A model generated the notes under the pieces. The model worked only from the letters and a program-made list of their open reading frames with translations, did no database searches and had not been told where the DNA came from. Below, in pieces: positions 46,966 to 56,395 of a stretch of DNA of 64,000 nt. The stretch is from Pseudarthrobacter sp. PS3-L1 (GTDB lineage Bacteria > Actinomycetota > Actinomycetes > Actinomycetales > Micrococcaceae): positions 434,001-498,000 of the forward strand of contig NZ_JASISU010000003.1 of assembly GCF_030063285.1 (NCBI RefSeq). The letters run 5' to 3'. Every line of letters begins with the position of its first letter. Positions within the stretch are counted from its first letter, which is position 1. The position numbers and the translations under genes were made by a program.

Positions 46966-48301
46966 CGAACACTTTGACCTGGTCATCCGAGGACAGCGAG
47001 TTCTCACCACCGCGGGAATCGCACCCCGCGAAGTGGGCATCCGGGCTGGCAAAATCGTGGCCCTGGAACCTCTGGGGAACAATCTGCAGGGCACAGAGAT
47101 CGTTGAACTTGCAGATGATGAGACGCTCCTGCCAGGTCTGGTGGACACCCACGTCCACGTCAACGAGCCTGGCCGGACCGAGTGGGAGGGTTTTGCCTCG
47201 GCCACCCGCGCCGCTGCGGCCGGTGGTGTCACCACCATTATCGACATGCCGCTGAACTCCGTTCCTCCCACCACCACTGTGGAGGCCCTCAAGCTCAAGC
47301 GATCAGTCGCGGCCAGCCAGGCGTTCATTGACGTTGGATTCTGGGGCGGTGCCATCCCGGGCAACAAGGCTGACCTGCGCCCGCTGCATGACGAGGGCGT
47401 CTTTGGCTTCAAATGCTTCCTCCTCCACTCAGGCGTCGATGAATTCCCGCACCTTGAGGCAGCGGAAATGGAACAGGATATGGCGGAGCTGAAGTCCTTT
47501 GACTCGCTCATGATTGTGCATGCGGAGGATTCCCATGCCATTGACCGCGCGCCCCACCCGGGTGGCGACCAGTACGCCACGTTCCTGGCATCACGCCCCC
47601 GTGGCGCTGAGAACAAGGCCATTGCCGAAGTCATCGAACGGGCCCGCTGGACAGGCGCCCGCGCGCATATCCTGCACCTGTCGTCGTCGGACGCGTTGCC
47701 CATGATTGCCAGTGCAAAGCGCGACGGCGTCAAGCTCACCGTTGAGACGTGTCCGCACTACCTGACCCTGATGGCCGAGGAAATCCCCAACGGCGCCACA
47801 GCATACAAGTGCTGCCCACCCATCCGAGAGGCAGCCAACCGGGAGTTGCTGTGGAAGGGCCTGCAGGATGGGACTATCGACTGCATCGTCTCCGACCACT
47901 CTCCCTCCACCCTGGACCTCAAAGACCTTGAGAACGGTGACTTCGCCGTGGCCTGGGGTGGCGTATCGTCGTTGCAGCTGGGCCTGCCGCTGATCTGGAG
48001 CGAAGCTCGCCACCGCGGCATTTCCCTGGAGCAGGTGGTGTCCTGGATGTCTGCCAAACCCGCTGCACTGGCCCGCCTGACAACCAAGGGTCAGCTGGCA
48101 CTGGGCTTCGATGCCGACTTCTCCATCTTTGCCCAGGATGAGGCCTTTGTGGTGGACGTGTCCAAGCTCAACCACAAGAACCCGATCACCCCCTACGACG
48201 GTAAAGCCCTTTCCGGAGTCGTGCGCAAAACCTATCTCCGCGGCACCGTGGTGGATGGTAAGACGCCCACCGGCAACCTGATCCGCCGCGGCGGAGTCTG
48301 A
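46958..48301 (+). CDS. allB: Allantoinase
   Basis: Hydrolyses allantoin to allantoate. A 447-residue amidohydrolase with the metal motifs: H65-x-H67 in DTHVHVNEPG, carboxylated K152 in FGFKCFLLHSG, H188 in MIVHAEDS, H240 in HILHLSSSDALP, and Asp in CIVSDHSPS. The ATG at 46958 has GAAGGAG; an upstream frame inside glxK was rejected. It links the two purine blocks. Confidence 0.95.
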   Translation: MPDEHFDLVIRGQRVLTTAGIAPREVGIRAGKIVALEPLGNNLQGTEIVELADDETLLPGLVDTHVHVNEPGRTEWEGFASATRAAAAGGVTTIIDMPLNSVPPTTTVEALKLKRSVAASQAFIDVGFWGGAIPGNKADLRPLHDEGVFGFKCFLLHSGVDEFPHLEAAEMEQDMAELKSFDSLMIVHAEDSHAIDRAPHPGGDQYATFLASRPRGAENKAIAEVIERARWTGARAHILHLSSSDALPMIASAKRDGVKLTVETCPHYLTLMAEEIPNGATAYKCCPPIREAANRELLWKGLQDGTIDCIVSDHSPSTLDLKDLENGDFAVAWGGVSSLQLGLPLIWSEARHRGISLEQVVSWMSAKPAALARLTTKGQLALGFDADFSIFAQDEAFVVDVSKLNHKNPITPYDGKALSGVVRKTYLRGTVVDGKTPTGNLIRRGGV

Positions 48302-48310
48302 GGACTGGCC

Positions 48311-49009
48311 ATGGCCGCTGAAGCCCACTTCCCGGGCGGCTCAAGGTATCGGTACCGCAGGTCGGGTCCGGCGTTGACTGCCGGGCCCCGAGTCACCGCG
48401 CGGGGTCTGGCCGTATGGGTCACGCCGACGGAAGGGACGCTCGTTGATCCCGAGATCATGCGCCATGCAGCGCAGGTCATCCTGGAACGAGCCCACATTA
48501 TTGCCCCGGATTCGGAAGTCCACTGGCCTGGCTCCGGGGCCGCAACCACCGCTGCACCGCATCATGGCGAAGTATCCAGCGGACCAGAAGTACCGCCGTC
48601 GTCAGCCACGCAGGACTCACCGCACCAGGCGGACGACGGCGGTGCACCACATCCCGATCCGGTGACCGGGCCCGCAGCTGGCCCCGTGGGCAATGTGGCC
48701 GTGGACCTGGCCCGCGGAGAAGTCCGTGTGGAGGGCAACAGAGTGCCACTGACCGACGTCGAGTTCCGGCTGTTGCGCTACCTGGTGCACAACTGCTCGC
48801 GCCCCGTTGAACGGGAGGAACTGCGTGCATTCCTGGAGACCATGAACTTTCCCGGTAGCACAGAACGCTCTATCGATGTCTACGTAGGGCGTATCCGGCG
48901 CAAGTTTGGCGTGGCCAGGCACGCCATTGCCACCGTCCGCGGTGGTGGTTACCAATTTATGCCCGGAGCGCACGCAACAGTGCGCGGCCCAGCCGAATAT
49001 TCCATCTGA
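48311..49009 (+). CDS. Orphan winged-helix (OmpR-type) transcriptional regulator
   Basis: A 232-residue protein with a C-terminal OmpR/PhoB DNA-binding domain (about 135-222: VPLTDVEFRLLRYLVHNCSRPVEREELRAFL, then STERSIDVYVGRIRRKFG and TVRGGGYQF). No receiver domain: residues 1-85 hold a compact unknown segment (RGLAVWVTPTEGTLVDPEIMRHAAQVI) and 85-130 a Pro/His-rich linker. It starts 9 bp after allB, so it is probably cotranscribed and could regulate nitrogen or purine genes. No sensor kinase adjacent. Confidence 0.78.
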   Translation: MAAEAHFPGGSRYRYRRSGPALTAGPRVTARGLAVWVTPTEGTLVDPEIMRHAAQVILERAHIIAPDSEVHWPGSGAATTAAPHHGEVSSGPEVPPSSATQDSPHQADDGGAPHPDPVTGPAAGPVGNVAVDLARGEVRVEGNRVPLTDVEFRLLRYLVHNCSRPVEREELRAFLETMNFPGSTERSIDVYVGRIRRKFGVARHAIATVRGGGYQFMPGAHATVRGPAEYSI

Positions 49010-49085
49010 CGTATACGGGTAGTCCCTAGCCGCCGTCGACCTGCCTGCCTGACCCTGACCACACCGACCCCTCTTGAGGAGCACC

Positions 49086-49577
49086 ATGAGTACCCCCACG
49101 CCTACTCCCCTGGCCCACACCCTGCAACAGGGTGCACTGGCTCCGGATTTCACACTGCCTGACGCCACCGGAAATCCGGTCTCGCTTGCCTCATACCGAG
49201 GGCGCAACCTGATCGTGTATTTCTACCCCAAAGCCGCGACGCCAGGGTGCACCACGGAAGCCTGCGACTTTCGGGACAGCCTGACCTCACTGAAATCCAG
49301 TGGTTATGACGTCCTCGGGATTTCGCCCGACGGCACCGAATCGCTGGTTGGATTCACCAAGGAATTTGGGCTGAACTTCCCGTTGCTCTCCGATGCGGAT
49401 CATCTTGTTGCCAAGGCCTATGGCGCGTGGGGGGAGAAAGTGTTCAAGAAAGAGATTGTCGAGGGCGTTCTGCGCTCCACAGTTGTGGTGGACGGTGAAG
49501 GCAAAGTACTGCTGGCCCAGTACAAGGTTGATGCCGAGGGCCACGTTGCTGCACTGCGGGAACACCTGGGACTCTGA
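49086..49577 (+). CDS. bcp: Thioredoxin-dependent peroxiredoxin (Bcp/PrxQ)
   Basis: Reduces hydrogen peroxide and organic hydroperoxides using thioredoxin. The 163-residue protein has peroxidatic C55 and resolving C60 in PKAATPGCTTEACDFRD, the usual atypical 2-Cys layout. GAGGAG lies before the ATG at 49086. Confidence 0.93.
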   Translation: MSTPTPTPLAHTLQQGALAPDFTLPDATGNPVSLASYRGRNLIVYFYPKAATPGCTTEACDFRDSLTSLKSSGYDVLGISPDGTESLVGFTKEFGLNFPLLSDADHLVAKAYGAWGEKVFKKEIVEGVLRSTVVVDGEGKVLLAQYKVDAEGHVAALREHLGL

Positions 49578-49686
49578 ACCAGCCGGGTGCTGACCACGCG
49601 TCGACTTAGAGCAGGGCTACCCATCCTGCAGGACTGCTCCCGCATGGACACAGGTTGGCCACTGCTGCATCCGCTGCGTTCCAACG

Positions 49687-50958
49687 CTAGGGCAGCGGGT
49701 TTCCCTGAGGTATGGCTGGAAAGAAGACCGAGACCGTGGTCCCACCCCCCGGTGTGTCCTCGATGGTCAACTCACCCCCGTGTGCCTGGGCAATGCGCGA
49801 GCATGTGGCCAGCCCAAGGCCAGACCCAGCACCGTCACCTGGCCTGTGCAACCGGACCAGTGGTTCGAGCGCCTTTTCGCGGTCCTCAGCCCTGATTCCC
49901 TTTCCGTTGTCTGCCACCCGCACCGTTGCACCAGCTGAGGTGAAATCTGCGGCAATCGACACCTGCAGGGAACGTTCCGGGCTGGGATAGTTCAGCGAGT
50001 TCGCCAGCAGGTTTTGCAGCAGTGCCCGCAACTGCACCCTGTCGGCATAAATAACGGCATCACTGCATACTGCTGGACTACTCAGCGAATCGCTGCCCAC
50101 CGTCAGGCCAAGGTCATGGGCAGCATCCTGGGTTATTTCAAGGAGCGAGACGCTGTCCCGTTTCAGGCCACCATCAGCCCGCGAATAGGAGAGCACATCC
50201 TCCAGTGTCCCCAACATCCTGCGGCCACCGCTGCCAATGACGTTCAGGTATTCAGCAAGGGCATGATCCGCTGAAATATTCGGGTCGAGTTCAGCCAGCT
50301 CGACGTAGCCAAGGATGGTGGTCAGTGGAGCGCGCAGGTCATGGCTCACCCGGCCCGCGAATTCAGTAAGTGCGGCGTTGCTTCGCCGAAGCGCCGACAA
50401 AGCCTCGTCAAGCTGCAGGGTGCGGTGCTGCAACTCAAGAATTTCCATGACCTGATGGGCGAAAACCTCGAGCATCCTGGTCTGGTCCGATGACGGCAGT
50501 TCTGCCGTCATCGAGAAGAGGCACAGCGAACCAATGATCAATCCCGACGGGGCCTCCAACGGCACTGACGCGTAGGCGCGGATCTCACCCAACTCCCCTG
50601 TAACAAAGGGGTTGTCAGCGAACCGTGGATCCAATGATGCGTCTTTGACCAAAGTTGTTTGGCCGGACAGGAACACGTCCGCGCACATCGAATCCCCTCG
50701 GGAGCACACCATTGCGTCAGTGCCGGCGGCAGCAATCTGCACCTGCTGGTCTGCGGTGATGACATTCACCACGGCAAAGGGAGCACCGCATACCGAAGTC
50801 GCCAGGAGGACCAGGTCCTCCAGTGCTGATGCCACGCCGGCATGCAGCAGGGCTGGCAGCTCACCCGATTCCGTAGGAAGCAGTCCGTACTCTCGCAGGC
50901 CCGCCATTCGTTCGGATTCTTCTTTGCTCAGTGCGTGCGTGGCAGTTTTTCCAATCAT
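49687..50958 (-). CDS. GAF-domain sensor histidine kinase
   Basis: A 423-residue soluble kinase: a GAF domain (about 40-180), HisKA with SHDLRAPLTTILGYVEL (phosphorylated His near 205) and HATPase_c with VADNGKGIRAEDREKALEPLVRL and GSGLGLATCSRIAQAHGG. GGGGAG precedes the ATG. No response regulator is adjacent. The input GAF has no metal or heme ligand I can name. Confidence 0.86.
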   Translation of the reverse strand: MIGKTATHALSKEESERMAGLREYGLLPTESGELPALLHAGVASALEDLVLLATSVCGAPFAVVNVITADQQVQIAAAGTDAMVCSRGDSMCADVFLSGQTTLVKDASLDPRFADNPFVTGELGEIRAYASVPLEAPSGLIIGSLCLFSMTAELPSSDQTRMLEVFAHQVMEILELQHRTLQLDEALSALRRSNAALTEFAGRVSHDLRAPLTTILGYVELAELDPNISADHALAEYLNVIGSGGRRMLGTLEDVLSYSRADGGLKRDSVSLLEITQDAAHDLGLTVGSDSLSSPAVCSDAVIYADRVQLRALLQNLLANSLNYPSPERSLQVSIAADFTSAGATVRVADNGKGIRAEDREKALEPLVRLHRPGDGAGSGLGLATCSRIAQAHGGELTIEDTPGGGTTVSVFFPAIPQGNPLP

Positions 50959-51211
50959 GTCGCTCCCCAGCGTCGGCCTATCAGAACCTCAAGCACTCTC
51001 GAAATACTACCCAATCAGAGATCATGCTGCCTGAAACCGCCGCGAACCACTGGACATGCTCATTTTCTAAACACCCCCACGCTGGGCATGCTCTACCTGC
51101 ACGCTAAGGAATGGGCACAACGCACTATGTCCATGCGACCCACAGCTGGACGGACATGCTCGTCCGGACCACGGATGGAAGGTGTTGCCGGTGCGCGTGA
51201 CACGCCCCGAG

Positions 51212-51607
51212 TCAGAAAATCATCAGGACAAAGCCGAACACGGTGCAGGCCACTCCCAGCCCGGTGAGGATGCTGCCCAAAATCAGGACTGTGTTCTTCT
51301 CCCTGTTTTGCGTCAACCGCCAGCGCCCGGGGTGGCATTCATCGAAGTGGACCGCCGTGGACTGGCCCACTTTCAGCGCCGGAGTATCGTCGTGGTCCAA
51401 CAACGCCTGGCGGACGGTGCCTTGGGTATCTGTCCATTCAACAGCCCGGAAGCCCCCTACGGTGGAGACTTCAGACGTTGTCCTGATCCACAGGCACTTC
51501 CGTCGGTCCAGGATCAGACCCCAGATCAGCAGGGGCACCCCGGGAATAAACCCCACCCAGGTCATCAACTCCAGGATGGGGCCCAGAAAATCCAGGGGGC
51601 CGTCCAC
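51212..51607 (-). CDS. Hypothetical membrane protein (DUF3592-like)
   Basis: A 131-residue protein with hydrophobic segments at both ends (about 10-32 and 105-130) around a soluble beta-rich part (EVSTVGGFRAVEWTDTQGTVRQALLDHDD...), a DUF3592-like layout. The start is uncertain: GTG codons at 51607 and 51631 and an inner ATG are all possible, none with a clear ribosome site. Function unknown. Confidence 0.55.
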   Translation of the reverse strand: MDGPLDFLGPILELMTWVGFIPGVPLLIWGLILDRRKCLWIRTTSEVSTVGGFRAVEWTDTQGTVRQALLDHDDTPALKVGQSTAVHFDECHPGRWRLTQNREKNTVLILGSILTGLGVACTVFGFVLMIF

Positions 51608-51758
51608 CCTCTGATCATATCGGCACCGCACAAATGCTGGGTCCTGTCCCTAGACTGAGCCCAGGCAGACTCCGGGAAGAGTGCGAGCCTGACTCCGCTC
51701 AGGACGACTTCTGCAGCTCGCTGAGAATTGCGTTTGACGGATCAGCCTCCACAAGGAA

Positions 51759-51790
51759 GCGGGCCGCCGCACCAGGGGACGACGGCCCGC
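51759..51790 (-). terminator. GC-rich hairpin downstream of the CNNM pair
   Basis: GCGGGCCG (51759-51766) and CGGCCCGC (51783-51790), an 8-bp stem with a 16-base loop, 29 bp past the CNNM stop on its strand. No strong T run, so weak evidence. Confidence 0.35.
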
Positions 51791-51818
51791 AGCCAATCAA
51801 CAGCTCATCGAGGATGGG

Positions 51819-52859
51819 TCAGGCGCTGGTGGCGTCCTGCACCTCACCAACGAGCTCCTCGATGATGTCCTCGAGGAAGAGCACACCGGTGGTGCCTCCC
51901 TCAGCGTTGAACACCCGTGCCACGTGGGCGCCGGTGCGCCGCATGGTGGCCAAGGCGTCCTCTAGGTCGCTGCCACTGAATGCGGAGGCCAACTGCCGGA
52001 TGCGCTTGGCCGGAACCCTTTCGGAGAACTTCTCCGCAGACGTGAGATCCATGACGTCCTTGAGGTGCAGGTATCCGGTGGGCTCGCCGCCGTCATCCGT
52101 CAGGATGTACCGCGAATAGCCGTGCTCGGCGACTGCCTTCTGGATGTCCGCCGGGGTGGCAGAGGCCGGCAGGAGGACCATGTCACTGATGGGCACCTCG
52201 ACGTCGGCCACTGTCTTGGAGGTGAACTCGAAGGCTGCACTCAGCGCACCAGTGGAGTCCTGCAGCATGCCGTCGCGGGTGGATTGCTCCACAATGGTTG
52301 CCACCTCGTCCAGGGTGTACGCGCTGGTTGCCTCATCCTTGGGTTCCACCTTGAACAGGCGCAAGATCCCGTTGGCAATGCCATTGAGCGACCAGATGAC
52401 CGGCTTGAAAATGCGGGCCACCACCACCAGGGGCGGCGCCAGAATCAAGGCCGCACGGGTGGGGACGGAGAACGAGATGTTCTTCGGGACCATCTCGCCG
52501 ATCACCACGTGCAGGAACGTCACCAGAAGGAGCGCGACAATAAACGCGATGATACCGATGGCGTCCACCGACAGTGGGGTGAGGCCAAGCGGGATCTCAA
52601 GAAGATGGTGGATGGCAGGTTCAGACACGTTCAGGATCACCAGCGAGCAGACGGTGATTCCGAGCTGGCTCGTGGCCAGCATGAGCGTGGCGTGTTCCAT
52701 GGCCCAGAGAGTGGTTTTTGCGGCCTTGCTGCCAGCCTCGGCCTTGGGCTCAATCTGCGAGCGTCGGGCTGAGATGACAGCGAATTCGGCACCCACGAAG
52801 AAGCCATTGACGACCAGAAGCACCACCAGCCAGATGATGCCGGGAAGGTATTCACTCAT
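51819..52859 (-). CDS. CNNM/CorC (HlyC) family membrane protein
   Basis: A 346-residue protein with a DUF21/CNNM transmembrane domain (about 1-180, four hydrophobic segments) and a CBS pair (about 205-340). It lacks the CorC_HlyC C-terminal domain of its neighbour. The family includes Mg2+ exporters. AGGAG is 8 bases upstream. Second gene of a pair of paralogs, overlapping the upstream one by 8 bp. After its TGA the frame stays open for 39 more codons. Confidence 0.86.
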   Translation of the reverse strand: MSEYLPGIIWLVVLLVVNGFFVGAEFAVISARRSQIEPKAEAGSKAAKTTLWAMEHATLMLATSQLGITVCSLVILNVSEPAIHHLLEIPLGLTPLSVDAIGIIAFIVALLLVTFLHVVIGEMVPKNISFSVPTRAALILAPPLVVVARIFKPVIWSLNGIANGILRLFKVEPKDEATSAYTLDEVATIVEQSTRDGMLQDSTGALSAAFEFTSKTVADVEVPISDMVLLPASATPADIQKAVAEHGYSRYILTDDGGEPTGYLHLKDVMDLTSAEKFSERVPAKRIRQLASAFSGSDLEDALATMRRTGAHVARVFNAEGGTTGVLFLEDIIEELVGEVQDATSA

Positions 52860-54207
52860 GGGTCATCTCCTGGTTGAGGTTTTCAACAATCTGGTCCCGG
52901 GTACTTTCGTGGTCGTCGGCACGGGGGGTGTACCGCAGACGTTCCACATGCATTCCCTTCACGCGCTCAACACGGAGCAGCCCGGTCGGGACGCTCACCT
53001 CATCGCCAATCTCTGGAATTCTGTCCAGCTGGTCGGTGACGTAGCCGGCAATGGTGTCGTAGTCTTCACCGTCCGGAACACTGATCCCGGCGCGGTCCAG
53101 CAGCTCATCGGGCCGTAGGGCCGCATCAAAGGTGGTGGAACGGCCAGAACGGACGACGCCGACGCGGGCGCGGTCGTGTTCGTCCTCCAACTCGCCAACA
53201 ATTTCCTCAACCAGGTCCTCCAGGGTGACGATCCCGGCGGTTCCGCCGTGCTCGTCGGAAACGATGGCCACCTGCAACCCCTGCTTCCGCAGGAGCCCCA
53301 GCAGGGAGTCAACACCCATGGACTCCGGAACCCGCAATGGCTCCACCATGACGTCCGACGCCGTCACGAAAGACCGCTTATCCAGTGCGATCGCGAAGGC
53401 CTGCTTCAGGTGAACAACACCCACGACGTCGTCACGATCCTCCCCGATAACAGGGAACCGGGAGTAGCCGGTTGCCGAAGCCAGCGCCACGATGTCCTGC
53501 GCTGTCAGGTCAGCGCCGACAGCTGTCATGCGCACGCGCGGTGTCATGACGTCGGCAGCGGAATGATCCGAGAACCGCAGGGTTCGGTGCAGTAGTTCGG
53601 CGTGATCCTTGTCGAGGACGCCTTCCAGTGCCGATCGACGGACCAGGGAGCTGAGCTCTTCTGCGCTGCGGGCGCCGGAGAGCTCCTCTTTTGGTTCAAT
53701 GCCGAAAGACCTGATGATCTTGTTGGCGGTGTTGTTGAACAGGAGGATCACAGGTTTGAAAACGGTGGTGAACAGCGTCTGGAAAGGTACCACCACTTTG
53801 GCTGTGGCCAGCGGGAGGGCAAGCGCAAAGTTTTTGGGGACCAGCTCGCCAATGATCATTGAGAACACGGTGGCCAGGAAAATGCCTATGACCGAACCGA
53901 TGCCCGGGACTATCGCTTCCGGGACGCCGAGTCTAAGCAAAGGTTCACGCAGCAGGGCACTGATGGCCGGTTCGAAGGTGTAGCCCGTAAGGAGGGTTGT
54001 CAGCGTAATGCCAAGCTGGGCACTGGAAAGGTGCGTTGAAGTGATCTTCAACGCCTTGATGGTGGGTTCGAGCCGTTTTTCGCCTCGGGCCTGGCGGGAC
54101 TCCAGTTCGCTGCGGTCGAGGTTCACCAGCGCAAACTCGGAAGCGACAAAGAGTCCGGTACCGACAGTGAGAATAAGGCCGATACCGATCATGATCAGTT
54201 CATACAT
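52852..54207 (-). CDS. CNNM/CorC (HlyC) family membrane protein, full length
   Basis: A 451-residue protein: CNNM/DUF21 membrane domain (about 1-190), two CBS domains (about 205-335) and a CorC_HlyC domain (about 350-435, AGYVTDQLDRIPEIGDEVSVPTGLLRVERV). Likely a divalent cation (Mg2+, Co2+) efflux or sensor protein. GAGAGGGG lies before the ATG. The pair probably forms a heteromer or divides tasks. Confidence 0.87.
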   Translation of the reverse strand: MYELIMIGIGLILTVGTGLFVASEFALVNLDRSELESRQARGEKRLEPTIKALKITSTHLSSAQLGITLTTLLTGYTFEPAISALLREPLLRLGVPEAIVPGIGSVIGIFLATVFSMIIGELVPKNFALALPLATAKVVVPFQTLFTTVFKPVILLFNNTANKIIRSFGIEPKEELSGARSAEELSSLVRRSALEGVLDKDHAELLHRTLRFSDHSAADVMTPRVRMTAVGADLTAQDIVALASATGYSRFPVIGEDRDDVVGVVHLKQAFAIALDKRSFVTASDVMVEPLRVPESMGVDSLLGLLRKQGLQVAIVSDEHGGTAGIVTLEDLVEEIVGELEDEHDRARVGVVRSGRSTTFDAALRPDELLDRAGISVPDGEDYDTIAGYVTDQLDRIPEIGDEVSVPTGLLRVERVKGMHVERLRYTPRADDHESTRDQIVENLNQEMTHE

Positions 54208-54446
54208 TCGGAGCGCCCCTCTCCCGTGATAACCCGCACACCGGTCAAGTAGTCAAGGGGCAAGGGCATATGTGAAGGAGGGTCATCCATAGTGCCATTA
54301 AGGATAGCAAGCAACCGAGCGCATGGCAGCAGCTCTATGCCCAAGGCGAAGAATGAAGCCGACAACTTTTTGGTGCTCCGCATCTTCATAAGTTCGCGGA
54401 AGCCTGGGCACAGCTCCTGCACAGGATAGGCAACCACGCTTGTTAC

Positions 54447-55874
54447 ATGACCACTTATCCAGGAACCCATGGCAGCGAATCCGTTGCTATCTTGCCTTCA
54501 GCTGGGGGCCGGGCCTTCGAGTCCCGCGCCCACGCACGTGCAGCTCGTGGCGACTGGATCAACGTGGCAATGGTTGGCTCGGTCGCACTGGCTGTGGCAC
54601 TGTTCCTCAGCGACGGCGGCATCTACCGTTTCACCTCCTTCGCAGAATCCATGACGTCCATGGGTATCCTCACCGGTCTGATCGGGACGAATCTGATCTG
54701 CCTCATGCTGCTTCTGGCAGCCCGCATCCCCGTGGTGGACCGGACCATGGGCCATGACAGGGCGCTGGCGCTCCACAGTTCGTTGGGCAAGCCCGTCCTG
54801 TACCTCCTGCTGGCACATGGGATCTTCCTGACCATCGGATATGCAGCCACGGACGGTTCAAATGTGGTGTCCGAAACAGTCACCCTCATTGGCACTGTCG
54901 CGGACATGCCTCTCGCCTACATTGGCCTGGCCCTCTTTGTCCTTGTAGCAATTTCCTCGGTGGTGGCGGTCCGACGCCATTTTCTCTACGAGGTGTGGCA
55001 GGTTATCCATCTACTCACCTATGCGGGCACGGCTGCCTCGATTCCCCATCAGTTCAGCACAGGCGGCCTGTTCCTCCCCGGAACCGCCCAGCGCTGGTAC
55101 TGGCTGGCGCTCTATACGCTCACAGCGTCCTCATTGCTGGTATTCCGCTTCCTTGTCCCACTGATCACGTCTCTGCAGCACCGTGTACGGGTACATTCCG
55201 TTCGTCATGAAGGCCCCGGCATCTTCAGCGTGACCATGACCGGGAACAATCTCCAGAGCCTGAACGCACAGGCCGGACAATTTTTCACCTGGCGCTTCCT
55301 GGCCCGCGGCCAATGGTGGCATGCGCACCCGCTTTCACTATCCGCCGCTCCGGACGGCACTAGCCTCCGCGTGACCATCAAAGCCACGGGAAAAGGGACT
55401 GCCCGGCTTGGTGCGCTTCGTCCTGGCACTGCCGTCTACTTCGAAGGCCCTTACGGAATGTTCACCGAAAATGCCAGGACAGCCGAGGGGGTCCTGCTCA
55501 TTGGGTCCGGGTCCGGGATGGCCCCCATTCGAGCCCTCCTTGAGGGCCTGACCTTCGCTTCCGGAAAAGCTACGGTGGTTCTGCGCGCCAGCCGAGAGAC
55601 AGGAATACTCCACCAGTCAGAGATCGAAAGACTCTGCGCTGAACGCGGGGCCAGGCTCTTTTACGCTGCCGGAGCGCGCCACCCCTTTGTCGACTCCTGG
55701 CTGCCCGGCGACTGGGTCGATCAGGGGACCACGCTCGGCTCCTTTGGGGTGGATCCCGCCAGAACTGATCTCTATGTCTGCGGCCCGGGAGCCTGGACAG
55801 ACCTGGTGACACAGGACGCAGAAATTCAAGGCTTCAAAGCTTCCGCCATCCATCACGAAAGGTTCAGCCTGTGA
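54447..55874 (+). CDS. Ferric reductase-like membrane flavoprotein
   Basis: A 475-residue protein with six hydrophobic segments (about 40-240), ferric-reductase-like with candidate heme His in ALHSSLGK, LAHGIF and WQVIHLLTYAG, and a C-terminal FAD/NAD(P)H reductase domain (about 250-475: HPLSLSAAPDGTSLR FAD, LLIGSGSGMAPIRALLEG and YVCGPGAW NAD). It moves electrons from cytosolic NAD(P)H across the membrane. It overlaps the next gene by 4 bp (GTGA), which encodes an exported FMN protein and then ApbE. Confidence 0.88.
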   Translation: MTTYPGTHGSESVAILPSAGGRAFESRAHARAARGDWINVAMVGSVALAVALFLSDGGIYRFTSFAESMTSMGILTGLIGTNLICLMLLLAARIPVVDRTMGHDRALALHSSLGKPVLYLLLAHGIFLTIGYAATDGSNVVSETVTLIGTVADMPLAYIGLALFVLVAISSVVAVRRHFLYEVWQVIHLLTYAGTAASIPHQFSTGGLFLPGTAQRWYWLALYTLTASSLLVFRFLVPLITSLQHRVRVHSVRHEGPGIFSVTMTGNNLQSLNAQAGQFFTWRFLARGQWWHAHPLSLSAAPDGTSLRVTIKATGKGTARLGALRPGTAVYFEGPYGMFTENARTAEGVLLIGSGSGMAPIRALLEGLTFASGKATVVLRASRETGILHQSEIERLCAERGARLFYAAGARHPFVDSWLPGDWVDQGTTLGSFGVDPARTDLYVCGPGAWTDLVTQDAEIQGFKASAIHHERFSL

Positions 55875-56395
55875 GAACTCGAGCGCTCTTCGCCTCCGTC
55901 ACCGCTTCGCTGGGAATCCTGGTTGCAGGCTGGCAGTTGGGAACCTCCAACATGCCCGTTACTGCCACACCCGTGGCAGCCGCAGCTCCGGTTGCCGCGT
56001 CGTCAGGGGGCACTGCGACGCCAAAGTCCCATGCGGACCCCGGGGCAAGTGCGACGACGGCTCCGTCAACTGCCGGAGCGGCACCGGTGCCCGATCCCGG
56101 TTCGGCGAGCGGTTCTGCCACGTCAGGCACCTTCACCGGGATGCCGGTAAGCGAGCGCTATGGTTCCGTGGCTGTCCAGATTACGGTAACCAACGGAACT
56201 ATTACCGATGTTGCCGCGAACAGTTCCGTTGGGGATTCACGGTCCCAACAAATCGAGGCCCGTGCCGAGAAACTGCTTCGCACATCCGTCCTGACAGCGC
56301 AGTCTGCCAAGGTCAGCATGATCAGCGGGGCTACCTACACGTCGCAGGCCTACCTGAAATCGCTGCAGTCTGCCCTAGATCAGGCGCACCTGTGA
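55871..56395 (+). CDS. Exported FMN-binding domain protein
   Basis: A 174-residue protein with an N-terminal signal or anchor (about 5-22), a Ser/Ala/Thr/Pro linker (about 30-88) and an FMN_bind domain (about 90-174). The flavinylation motif S-G-A-T-Y-T (152-157) suggests FMN attached covalently to Thr by ApbE, encoded next. Probably an extracytoplasmic electron carrier for the reductase upstream. GTG start overlapping the previous stop. Confidence 0.9.
   Translation: MRTRALFASVTASLGILVAGWQLGTSNMPVTATPVAAAAPVAASSGGTATPKSHADPGASATTAPSTAGAAPVPDPGSASGSATSGTFTGMPVSERYGSVAVQITVTNGTITDVAANSSVGDSRSQQIEARAEKLLRTSVLTAQSAKVSMISGATYTSQAYLKSLQSALDQAHL

Noticed and set aside
51119..51175. Weak GGACG/CGTCC inverted arms in the gap before the histidine kinase
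   Set aside because: Only 5-bp arms in GC-rich DNA; expected by chance.
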